From positions 1 through 40,000 of the forward strand of contig NZ_VTRV01000004.1 in NCBI RefSeq assembly GCF_008274655.1: DNA of 40,000 nucleotides. Reading direction: 5' to 3'. This DNA is from Cognatilysobacter lacus (lineage in GTDB: Bacteria > Pseudomonadota > Gammaproteobacteria > Xanthomonadales > Xanthomonadaceae). Each line of letters begins with the position of its first letter. Position 1 is the first letter of the stretch. The position numbers were made by a program, and so were the translations under genes. This document shows, piece by piece, positions 33,167 through 40,000 of the stretch. The notes beneath the pieces were generated by a model. The model did no database searches. It was not told the DNA's origin and saw nothing but the letters and a program-made list of their open reading frames with translations.

Positions 33167-34689
33167 ACGGGCTCCTGCACAGCGCGAGGCTTCCGCTCAA
33201 GGATGGCGACCAGCTCGCCGCCGTCGACCTCGGCTCCAACAGTTTCCACATGGTGGTGGCCAGCTATGTGCTCGGCCAGTTGCGCATCGTCGACCGCATC
33301 AAGGAAACGGTGCGGCTCGCGGAAGGGCTGGAGAAAGGCGCGCTGACCCCGCCCGCGCGCGAGCGTGCGCTGGAATGCCTGGAGCGCTTCGGGCAGAGGC
33401 TTCGCGATATTCCACCGCAGCACATTCGCGCGATCGCCACGAATACGGTCCGCCGCCTCGCGACGCCCCAGGCCTTCCTCGGCCCGGCCGAAAGCGCGCT
33501 CGCGCATCCGATCGAGGTGGTCTCCGGCCGCGAGGAAGCGCGACTGATCTACCTCGGCGTCGCGCACGAGCAGCCGCCCAAGGCCGGCCATCTGCGGCTC
33601 GTCATCGATATCGGCGGCGGCTCGACCGAATTCATCATCGGCAGCGGCTTCGAAGCGATCGAGCGCGAGAGCGTGCAGGTGGGCGCCATCGCCACCACGC
33701 GACGCTTCTTCGCTGACGGGAAGCTTTCGCGCAAGCAATGGAAGAGCGGCGTGGCGGCGGTGAGCGCCGAGCTGCAGCAGTTCGCGGGCACCTACCGTTC
33801 GCTGGGCTGGGACGAGGCCCTCGGTTCGTCGGGAACGGCGCGCGCGATCGGCGAGATGTGCGCGGCCATGAAGTTGACGAAAGGCGCGATCACCGCCGAG
33901 GCGCTACCAAAGGTGCGCGACCGGCTGCTCGAGTTCGAGCGGATCGACGCGATCGCGTTGCCCGGCCTTTCGGAGGATCGGCAGTCGATCATCGCTGGCG
34001 GGCTGCTGGTGATGGAAGCCGCGTTCGATGCGCTCGGCCTGCAGCGGCTGGCCGTCAGCAAGGCCGCGATGCGCGAGGGCATCCTGTACGACATGCTCGG
34101 ACGCGGCGGCCTGGATGATCCGCGCGAGGCATCGGTGCTCGCGCTGACCGAGCGCTACGGCATCGATCGCGCGCAGGCGCAACGTGTCGAGCAGACGGCG
34201 CTGCGGTTGTTCGACCAGGTGGCGGTCGAAGGCGCGCTCGACGGCGACGATCGCCTGATGCTCGCCCGCGCCGCGCGCCTGCACGAGCTCGGCCTCACGA
34301 TCGCGCACAGCAAGTACCACCTGCACGGCGCCTATATCGTCGAGAACTCCGACATCGCCGGTTTCTCGCAGCAACAGCAGCAGTTCCTGGCCGCGCTGAT
34401 CCGCACGCACCGGCGCCGCGCGCGCAAGACGGACTTCGACGCCCTGCCCGATCGGCTGCTCGCCGCCGCGCGGCATATCGCAGCGCTGCTGCGCGTGGCG
34501 GTCGTTCTGCATCGCGGGCACGACGGGGAACCGATCCCGCAGTTGTCGGCGCGCATGCAGGGCGAGCGGCTGACCGTTTCGCTCGACTCGCGATGGCTCG
34601 AACGCCGCCCTCTATTGAAAGCGGACCTGCGCACCGAACAGGGGTATTTCGAAGGCCTCGACATGGAGCTGGTGGTGGAGACGACGTAA
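33163..34689 (+). CDS. ppx: Exopolyphosphatase (Ppx/GppA family)
   Basis: A 508-residue enzyme that removes terminal phosphate from polyphosphate. The N-terminal ASKHA-fold domains show AAVDLGSNSFHMVVA (phosphate loop 1), SGREEARLIYLG, and VIDIGGGSTEFIIG (phosphate loop 2). The C-terminal half is the helical HD-like domain (LARAARLHELGLTIAHSKYHLHGAYIV). The length is close to E. coli PPX (about 510). GppA-type pppGpp phosphatase activity is possible in the family, but location directly after ppk1 favours exopolyphosphatase. It ends 21 bases from the stop codon of the converging creD. Confidence 0.95.
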   Translation: MNGLLHSARLPLKDGDQLAAVDLGSNSFHMVVASYVLGQLRIVDRIKETVRLAEGLEKGALTPPARERALECLERFGQRLRDIPPQHIRAIATNTVRRLATPQAFLGPAESALAHPIEVVSGREEARLIYLGVAHEQPPKAGHLRLVIDIGGGSTEFIIGSGFEAIERESVQVGAIATTRRFFADGKLSRKQWKSGVAAVSAELQQFAGTYRSLGWDEALGSSGTARAIGEMCAAMKLTKGAITAEALPKVRDRLLEFERIDAIALPGLSEDRQSIIAGGLLVMEAAFDALGLQRLAVSKAAMREGILYDMLGRGGLDDPREASVLALTERYGIDRAQAQRVEQTALRLFDQVAVEGALDGDDRLMLARAARLHELGLTIAHSKYHLHGAYIVENSDIAGFSQQQQQFLAALIRTHRRRARKTDFDALPDRLLAAARHIAALLRVAVVLHRGHDGEPIPQLSARMQGERLTVSLDSRWLERRPLLKADLRTEQGYFEGLDMELVVETT

Positions 34690-34710
34690 CGGCTGAAAAG
34701 GCGCCGCGGC

Positions 34711-36066
34711 TCATTCCCGCGTGCCCGGCGTTGCCGGCGCGCCGAGCCGGTACCAGTCGACGCGTCGGGTCACGGTCATGATGCCGGCGAGGATCGCGAA
34801 CAGCAGGCCCGCGCCGAGCACCAGCGCGTTGTCTTCCGATATCAGCAGGCCGTACAGCGCGCCATACAGCAGCGCCAGCATCGCCGCGAATGCACCGCCT
34901 CGCGCAGCGCTTCGAAGTACCGCGCTCAGGTAGAAGCCGATCAGGCCGATGCAGGCCCCGCTCGCGACGACGTAAGCCACGCCGAAGTCGACGTGCTCGC
35001 CCAGGCTCACCAGCAGCAGGAAGAAGATCACCAGCGCGAGGCCTACAAGCCCGTATTGGATCGGGTGGATCGGCAGCTGCCTGACGAGCTCGAACATGAA
35101 CAGGCCGACGAACGTCAGCACCACGAACAGCACGCCGTACTTCGTCGCGCGGTCGGCCTGCGTGTAGGCGTCGACCGGTTCGGCCAGCACCACCCCGAGC
35201 ACGTCGATGCCGCCCGTCGCGTTGCCCGTGTCCGTCCCCGCGAAGGGCAAGGCGACCGCACCGCCAAGGAACTGGCGCTGCGCATCGGTCGCCACCGACG
35301 CCACCTGCCACTGCGCCCGGAAACCGCCGTCGGTGATCCGGCTCCGCCACGGCGACAGGCCCTGGAAGCTGGGATGCGGCCAACTCGACACGAGGTCGAT
35401 GCGGTTCCGCTTTGCGATCGGAACGATTCCCAGCGACTCGGCACCGGCCAGCTGCATGTCCAGTCGCGTCGCAAGAGCGAGATGGGCGCCCGGCGCGAGT
35501 GCGGCGAGGCGCGCGTGCAGCCCACTGCCCGCGCGGATTCCCGAGCCTTCGTGCAACTCCATCTCGACGCCGTCCACGCGCAGGCGCGGCGCGCCGTGCA
35601 GGCCGCGCACGTCGGTGATGGCATAGCTCAGCACGGGCACGCCGATGACGCGTTCCGCGCCGGGCGCGGCATCGTCCGGAATGGTCGCGTCGAACTCGGC
35701 CGCCAAGGTCGCCGTCCACTCGTAGACGGGCACCGCGTAGATACCGCGCTTGCGCGTCGCCGGAACGAGCGGCCCGCCGGCTGCCAGGCGCGTCGGAAAG
35801 AATGTCCACTGCGACCAGCGACGCTTGCGCACCGTGTGCGCCACGCCGTCGCCACCGGGCTCGTCGAACTCCGCGATCTCCGAATACGGCACCGTGAGCA
35901 CGGGGCCGGTCACCGCCTGCGGCCCGGCATAGGAACGCATCACGTCGGCAACGGCCTGCCGGCGATACGACTGTCGTTCCGCGGTTACCCCGTGCACCAA
36001 CGCCAGCGGGATCAGGATGGCGAGCGTCATCGCCGCCACTAGCACCATCTTGAACCACATGCGCAT
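34711..36066 (-). CDS. creD: Inner-membrane protein CreD
   Basis: A 451-residue inner-membrane protein of the CreD (Cet) family, whose expression is activated by CreBC and which affects envelope integrity and colicin or beta-lactam responses in other bacteria; its biochemical role is unknown. One N-terminal helix (about 8-25) is followed by a large periplasmic domain (about 30-300: PGPVLTVPY-like PVLTVPYSEI, FPTRLAAGG, GFRAQWQV), then five or so helices in the C-terminal 150 residues (KYGVLFVVLTFVGLFMFEL onward). The ATG at 36066 follows AAGGA at good spacing; a second ATG two codons later is possible. A cre-tag-like repeat lies 68 bases upstream. Confidence 0.93.
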   Translation of the reverse strand: MRMWFKMVLVAAMTLAILIPLALVHGVTAERQSYRRQAVADVMRSYAGPQAVTGPVLTVPYSEIAEFDEPGGDGVAHTVRKRRWSQWTFFPTRLAAGGPLVPATRKRGIYAVPVYEWTATLAAEFDATIPDDAAPGAERVIGVPVLSYAITDVRGLHGAPRLRVDGVEMELHEGSGIRAGSGLHARLAALAPGAHLALATRLDMQLAGAESLGIVPIAKRNRIDLVSSWPHPSFQGLSPWRSRITDGGFRAQWQVASVATDAQRQFLGGAVALPFAGTDTGNATGGIDVLGVVLAEPVDAYTQADRATKYGVLFVVLTFVGLFMFELVRQLPIHPIQYGLVGLALVIFFLLLVSLGEHVDFGVAYVVASGACIGLIGFYLSAVLRSAARGGAFAAMLALLYGALYGLLISEDNALVLGAGLLFAILAGIMTVTRRVDWYRLGAPATPGTRE

Positions 36067-36134
36067 TGCATTCGTCCTTGGAGGAGAGATGCGTGCACTC
36101 TCCAACGCGGCCGTGCGCAGGCGATGGCGCTACG

Positions 36135-36150
36135 GTGAAGCGGGCATGAA
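36135..36150 (-). promoter_or_regulatory. Cre-tag-like CreB binding site before creD
   Basis: On the minus strand TTCAT-GCCCGC-TTCAC, matching the CreB/BlrA tag TTCAC-N6-TTCAC with one mismatch in the first half. It lies between the creC stop codon (36152) and the creD start, in the correct orientation. Confidence 0.7.
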
Positions 36151-36151
36151 G

Positions 36152-37579
36152 TCAGACCGGCAGGTCGATGCTGGCCTCGGCACCGCCGTCGTCGCGATTG
36201 CGCAGGCGAGCGTGCCCGGCATGCAGGTGGGCCACCTCCGCCACGAAGCAGAGCCCGAGCCCACTGCTGCGGCTGCCGCCCTCCGGGCGCGGCAGCGAAT
36301 AGAACCGCTCGAATACGCGCGCGGTGGCGTAGTCCGGAATACCGGGGCCTCGATCACGCACATGCAGCTGCAGGTGGTCACCAATGCGCTCGGCACCGAG
36401 GTCGATATCGGTGCCCTCCGCTGCGAAGTCGGAGGCGTTCTCGACGAGGTTGACCAAGGCCTGGCGCAACAGGAATGCGTCGCCATCCCGCGTGGGCAGA
36501 TCGGGCCCCACACGTACACGAAGCGACTGCCCGCGCGAGCGCAGCCGCTCCGTGCAATCGGCGGCGACCCCTGCCAGCAGTTCGCCGACGTCGATAGGCG
36601 CGGGGGCTTCAAGTCTCTGGCTATGCTCGACGGCGGCGAGCGCCAGCAGGTTGTCGATCATCCGTGCAAGGCGTTCGCTCTGTGCGCGGATCCCGGAAAC
36701 GAAACCGCGGTGTTCGGCTTCGGTCATTGGCCGTTCGAGGAGCTCCGCACTGGCGCGTATCGCGGCCAGCGGGCTCTTCATCTCGTGCGTGAGCGTGTGC
36801 ACGTACTGCTCGACGTACTGCTTGCCCTCGAGCTTGGTGCGCATCGTTTCCAGCGCGCGTCCGAGTTCGGCGAACTCGCCCGCGGTGGAAGGCAGGACCG
36901 CGCGGTCACCGGCGGTGACGGCCTGTGCGTAGCGTTGCAACATGCCCAGCTGGCGCGACAGCCACCACGCCGCCGCCAGCCCGGTCAGCAGCGCGGCGCC
37001 GAGCAATCCGGCGCCCCATCGCGTGATGATTCCCTGGCTGCGTTCGATGAAAGGCTGCAGGACGCGGTTGGGTTTCGCGACGGTCAGCACGCCGATGAGC
37101 CGGCCCGTTTCGTCGCGCACCGGCGCGGCCACGTGCATCACGGTGGAGGTCGGGTCGGAAGGATCGGAAAGCGTCGAGCGCGCGCCATAGCGGCCGTGCA
37201 GCGTGCGGTACACGTCGTTCCACCGCGAGAAGTCGCGACCGGTGGCGACGCCGTCGCTGTCGAACACCACGACCCCGCGCGCATCGGTCACGTAGATCCT
37301 GTAGTTGGTGCGACGCTTGGAAAAGCCCCAGATCGCCGCGGCCGGATCGCGGTTGCGCAGGTCGCGCACGTGCCTGGCGAAGCGGCCATCGCGGATGTGT
37401 CCCGCCGCAAGGTCGTCGGCCGCGAGCTCGGCGAGAACGTTCGCGGTGTCGACGAGGGTGTCCTCCATCGCCTGCCGCACGCCTGGCTTCACCTGGGCGA
37501 CGAACACCTGGGTGACGATCAGGCCGGCCAGCGCGACGATCGCGAAGTAGCCCAGGAAGATGCGCAGGCCGATGCGCAT
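36152..37579 (-). CDS. creC: Sensor histidine kinase CreC
   Basis: A 475-residue membrane sensor kinase. Helix 1 is about 7-29, a periplasmic sensing region about 30-184 includes RIYVTDARGVVVFDS (Cache-like), and helix 2 is about 188-207, followed by HAMP. The phospho-acceptor is His265 in YVHTLTHEMKSPLAA, a pattern typical of CreC. The ATPase domain has the N box NLVENASDF, DRGPGIP and SSGLGLCFV. It phosphorylates CreB. The gene starts one base after the creB stop codon and precedes creD, giving the order creB-creC-creD. Confidence 0.94.
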   Translation of the reverse strand: MRIGLRIFLGYFAIVALAGLIVTQVFVAQVKPGVRQAMEDTLVDTANVLAELAADDLAAGHIRDGRFARHVRDLRNRDPAAAIWGFSKRRTNYRIYVTDARGVVVFDSDGVATGRDFSRWNDVYRTLHGRYGARSTLSDPSDPTSTVMHVAAPVRDETGRLIGVLTVAKPNRVLQPFIERSQGIITRWGAGLLGAALLTGLAAAWWLSRQLGMLQRYAQAVTAGDRAVLPSTAGEFAELGRALETMRTKLEGKQYVEQYVHTLTHEMKSPLAAIRASAELLERPMTEAEHRGFVSGIRAQSERLARMIDNLLALAAVEHSQRLEAPAPIDVGELLAGVAADCTERLRSRGQSLRVRVGPDLPTRDGDAFLLRQALVNLVENASDFAAEGTDIDLGAERIGDHLQLHVRDRGPGIPDYATARVFERFYSLPRPEGGSRSSGLGLCFVAEVAHLHAGHARLRNRDDGGAEASIDLPV

Positions 37580-37580
37580 G

Positions 37581-38243
37581 TCAATCCAGGTGGAGCGAGT
37601 AGCCGAGCCCGCGCTGCGTGCGGATCGGGTCGGCTTCGGGCACGGCCGCGCGCAGTTTCGCGCGCAGCGTCTTGATGTGGGTATCGACCGTCCGGTCGGT
37701 GCTGTCGCTGTCCCCGCCCCATACGCGGTCCATCAGCTGCGCGCGGCTGAGGATCGCGCCGGGGCGTTGCAGCAGCGCCGCCAGCAACCCGTACTCGTAC
37801 CGCGTCAGGTCGAGCGGCTTGCCGCGGAACGCGATCCGGTGGCCTTGCGCGTCATGGGCGAACGGCCCGGACGACGCGGCGCCGCCGCTTCGACGCAACA
37901 CTGCACGCACCCGCGCCGCCAGTTCGCGCGGCGAAAAGGGCTTGGCCACGTAGTCGTCGGCGCCGATCTCGAAGCCGAGCACCCGGTCGGCCTCCGCATC
38001 GCGCGCGGTCAGGAAGATCACGGGCAGGTCGGCGCGGCGACGCAGTTCGCGGCAGAGCGCGAAGCCGCCGATGTCCGGAAGCCCGACGTCGAGGATCGCG
38101 AGGTCGTGCGTTCCCTTCGCCGCCAGGTCCAGCGCATGTCCGCCCGTCAGCGCATGGTCGACGTCGTGGCCGTCCTCGCGCAGGGCGAATTCGATCGTGC
38201 GCGCGATCGCGCTTTCATCCTCCACGAGCAGGATCCGCCCCAT
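37581..38243 (-). CDS. creB: Response regulator CreB
   Basis: A 220-residue OmpR-type regulator. The receiver domain has Glu8-Asp9, phospho-acceptor Asp52 (AILDVGLPDIGG), Thr79 and Lys101 (VAKPFSPRE). The winged-helix output domain includes LTRYEYGLLAALLQRPGAILSR and ends RTQRGLGYSLHLD. Assignment as CreB rests on its own sequence and on the adjoining creC and creD. The ATG at 38243 is where receiver homology begins; the open frame runs further upstream into rlmJ without meaning. It is divergent from rlmJ, 51 bases between starts. Confidence 0.94.
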   Translation of the reverse strand: MGRILLVEDESAIARTIEFALREDGHDVDHALTGGHALDLAAKGTHDLAILDVGLPDIGGFALCRELRRRADLPVIFLTARDAEADRVLGFEIGADDYVAKPFSPRELAARVRAVLRRSGGAASSGPFAHDAQGHRIAFRGKPLDLTRYEYGLLAALLQRPGAILSRAQLMDRVWGGDSDSTDRTVDTHIKTLRAKLRAAVPEADPIRTQRGLGYSLHLD

Positions 38244-38294
38244 CCGCGCCCCCTCGATGACAGCCGGCAGTGTGCCACCGCGTAGGCTATGCGC

Positions 38295-39152
38295 ATGAAC
38301 TACCGCCACGCCTTCCATGCCGGCAACCACGCCGACGTGCTCAAGCACACCGTCCTGCTGATGCTCTGCGAGGTGCTGGCCGACAAGCCGGCCCCGCTGT
38401 TCGCACTCGACACGCACGCCGGCCGCGGCATCTATCGCCTCGACGACGCCAAGGCCCAGCGCACCGGGGAGGCCACCGGAGGCGTCGGTCGCGTGCCCGA
38501 CAGCGACGTGCCGATTCCGCTGCGCCCTTACGCGGCGGCAGTCGCCGCCTGTCGCGCCGCACACGGCCCGAGCGCGTATCCCGGTTCGCCCTGGTTGCTG
38601 GCGCACGCGCTGCGGGCGCAGGACCGCATCGCATGCTGCGAGCTGCAACATGACGAAGCCGACGCACTGCGGGCGAATTTCGCCGGCGATCCGCGCGTCG
38701 CGGCCCACGCGCGAGATGGCTACACGGCGATGCATGCGCTGTTGCCGCCCCGGATCGGCACCGAGCGCTTCGGTCGCGGCCTGGTGCTGATCGACCCGCC
38801 TTTCGAATCGCAGATGGAGGAATTCGACGTCGCGATCACCGCGCTGCGCGATGCCTTGCAGCGCTTTCCGCAGGCCACCTACGCGCTCTGGTATCCGATC
38901 AAGCTGCGGCGCACCCTGCACCCGGTTTTCCGCCGCCTGGCCGCGCTGCCCGCCAAATCCGTGCTGGTTGCCGAAGTCCTGGTGCGCCCCGACGACTCGC
39001 CGCTGCGCATGAATGGCAGTGGCCTGGTGCTGTTCAACGCGCCGTGGAAATTCGACGCGCGGCTGCGCACGCTCTTGCCGGCGCTGGCGCGGGTGCTCGG
39101 CGACGAGGGGCGGGGCACGTGGCGGGTCGACTGGCTCAAGGCGCCGGAATAG
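38295..39152 (+). CDS. rlmJ: 23S rRNA (adenine-2030-N6)-methyltransferase RlmJ
   Basis: A 285-residue SAM-dependent methyltransferase that modifies A2030 of 23S rRNA. The N-terminus MNYRHAFHAGNHADVLKH is diagnostic of the family (formerly YhiR). The SAM site is LFALDTHAGRGIY (about 35-47), and the catalytic DPPF is at 167-170, corresponding to the DPPY-type motif of N6-adenine methyltransferases. The ATG at 38295 matches the family start; an in-frame ATG two codons earlier is less likely. Confidence 0.95.
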   Translation: MNYRHAFHAGNHADVLKHTVLLMLCEVLADKPAPLFALDTHAGRGIYRLDDAKAQRTGEATGGVGRVPDSDVPIPLRPYAAAVAACRAAHGPSAYPGSPWLLAHALRAQDRIACCELQHDEADALRANFAGDPRVAAHARDGYTAMHALLPPRIGTERFGRGLVLIDPPFESQMEEFDVAITALRDALQRFPQATYALWYPIKLRRTLHPVFRRLAALPAKSVLVAEVLVRPDDSPLRMNGSGLVLFNAPWKFDARLRTLLPALARVLGDEGRGTWRVDWLKAPE

Positions 39153-39173
39153 AGCAGCCTCGGGAGCCTGCGC

Positions 39174-40000
39174 TCACGCGGGTGACGATTCCGGCCCTTC
39201 GCCCTTGATGTCGGGCTCGAAGAAGCTCCACCGGATCTCCGGGAACGTCGACTTCATGCCGCGCTCGACCGCGTTGATCGCCGCGATCAGTGCTGTTTCG
39301 CTGCCGGTGTCGCGCATGTGCGCCTGCACCGACACCATGGCGTCGTTGCCGAGTTGCACGGTGATGAGGTTGAGCACCTGCGTGACTTCCGGTCGCGCCT
39401 GCAGGAACGCGTGCAGTTCGCGTTCGCGCAGCGGGTCCATGCTCTGGCCGATCAGCATCGCCTTGATCTCGACCGCGACGAACATCGCGACCACCACCAG
39501 CAGCACGCCGATCGTGATCGTGCCCAGGGCGTCCCAGATCGGGTTCCCGGTCAGCACGGTCAGCAGGATCGCCGCGAGCGCGAGGACCAGGCCGAGCAGC
39601 GCCGCGAGGTCCTCGCCGAAGATCACCAGCAGTTCCCCCTGGCGGCTCTCGCGGAACCATCTGGCGAGCGAGCGGCCGCCGCGCGCCTTCGCGACTTCCT
39701 GCAGGCAGGCGCGCATCGAAATGCCTTCGGCAATCACGCCGAACACCAGCACGCCGGCGGCCCACCACCAGTCCTTGAGGGGCTCGGTGCTGTGCAGCTT
39801 ATGGATGCCCTCGTACAGCGAGAACATGCCGCCGACGGTGAACAGCATCACCGCCACCAGGAACGACCAGAAGTAGATCGCCTTGCCGTAGCCGAGCGGG
39901 TAGTCGGGCGACGGCGGCCGCTTCGACTGGCGCACGCCGATCAGCAGCAGCACCTGGTTGCCGCAGTCGGCGAAGGAATGCACGGTTTCGGCCAGCATCG
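39174..40000 (-). CDS. Cation diffusion facilitator transporter, ZnT9-like (5' partial)
   Basis: The last 275 residues are visible; the start lies beyond the window. This is a CDF-family membrane transporter that exports divalent cations, probably zinc or a related metal. The helix-2 metal motif is ETVHSFADCGNQ (His-x3-Asp). In helix 5 the usual HxxxD is replaced by GEDLAALLG, the pattern I associate with SLC30A9/ZnT9-like CDFs. Membrane helices are visible at about visible residues 43-60, 78-95, 125-147 and 152-175, followed by a cytoplasmic domain (ETALIAAINAVERGMKSTFP). It converges on rlmJ, 21 bases apart, with no terminator seen. Confidence 0.88.
   Translation of the reverse strand, partial: MLAETVHSFADCGNQVLLLIGVRQSKRPPSPDYPLGYGKAIYFWSFLVAVMLFTVGGMFSLYEGIHKLHSTEPLKDWWWAAGVLVFGVIAEGISMRACLQEVAKARGGRSLARWFRESRQGELLVIFGEDLAALLGLVLALAAILLTVLTGNPIWDALGTITIGVLLVVVAMFVAVEIKAMLIGQSMDPLRERELHAFLQARPEVTQVLNLITVQLGNDAMVSVQAHMRDTGSETALIAAINAVERGMKSTFPEIRWSFFEPDIKGEGPESSPA

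Noticed and set aside
36017-37675. Long plus-strand open frame antisense to creC (552 codons)
   Set aside because: It mirrors creC on the other strand; its His/Arg/Ala-rich translation has no domain. GC-rich DNA with few stop codons gives such shadows throughout the window (also 19429-21027, 22969-24444, 27322-29253).

Overview
This is a GC-rich, densely packed chromosomal window that looks like core genome of a gammaproteobacterium of the Xanthomonadaceae/Lysobacteraceae (Lysobacter- or Xanthomonas-like). The main pointers are the Kdo kinase kdkA, a DUF6165 gene, the block tig-clpP-clpX-lon-hupB-ppiD with tRNA genes inside it, a phoB-phoR-ppk1-ppx operon, and creBCD. I see no insertion sequence, prophage, CRISPR array, integrase or toxin-antitoxin pair. 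The species assignment is inference from gene content; no marker gene was compared.

Layout. Bases 1-2400: a transglutaminase-like membrane protein cut by the window edge, then an Slp-type lipoprotein. 2411-6553: dnaX-ybaB-recR-HIT on the minus strand, with tRNA-Ser(GGA) and the 4.5S SRP RNA divergent from it, and a small unknown gene. 6619-9606: a lipopolysaccharide-core block (kdkA overlapping an MBL-fold hydrolase gene, a divergent GT9 glycosyltransferase) and a DUF6165 gene. 9719-15206: tRNA-Ser(CGA), a PP2C phosphatase, dnaQ and rnhA, gloB-mltD, fabI, and a short 8-bp tandem repeat. 15207-25333: a long minus-strand protein quality-control region (tig, clpP, clpX, lon, hupB, ppiD) with tRNA genes for Pro, Arg, His, Lys and Leu at its upstream end and Val, Asp and Asp between hupB and ppiD. 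25386-28938: NAD-type isocitrate dehydrogenase, an AhpD-like protein, a glutaredoxin and a BepA-like M48 protease. 28943-34689: a Pho box followed by phoB-phoR-ppk1-ppx. 34711-38243: creB-creC-creD on the minus strand, with a cre-tag-like repeat before creD. 38295-40000: rlmJ and a ZnT9-like cation transporter cut by the window edge.

How the genes work together. Trigger factor, ClpXP, Lon and PpiD cover folding and degradation of new or damaged proteins in the cytoplasm and inner-membrane periplasmic face, and lon has a sequence match to a heat-shock (sigma-32) promoter. PhoB/PhoR sense phosphate status while Ppk1 and Ppx make and break polyphosphate; a Pho box before phoB implies autoregulation of the whole set. 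CreB/CreC and CreD form an envelope-related two-component set with its own operator. Several adjacent genes share ATGA stop/start overlaps (kdkA/MBL, gloB/mltD, grx/AhpD-like, phoR/ppk1/ppx), which points to translational coupling.

I did not find a convincing new biological system. The most useful points to check are regulatory sites (sigma-32 promoter, Pho box, cre-tag, two operator-like palindromes), a HIT protein with an altered histidine triad, a tRNA-Arg gene without an encoded CCA, a compensatory difference between two tRNA-Asp genes, and the coupled kdkA-MBL pair.
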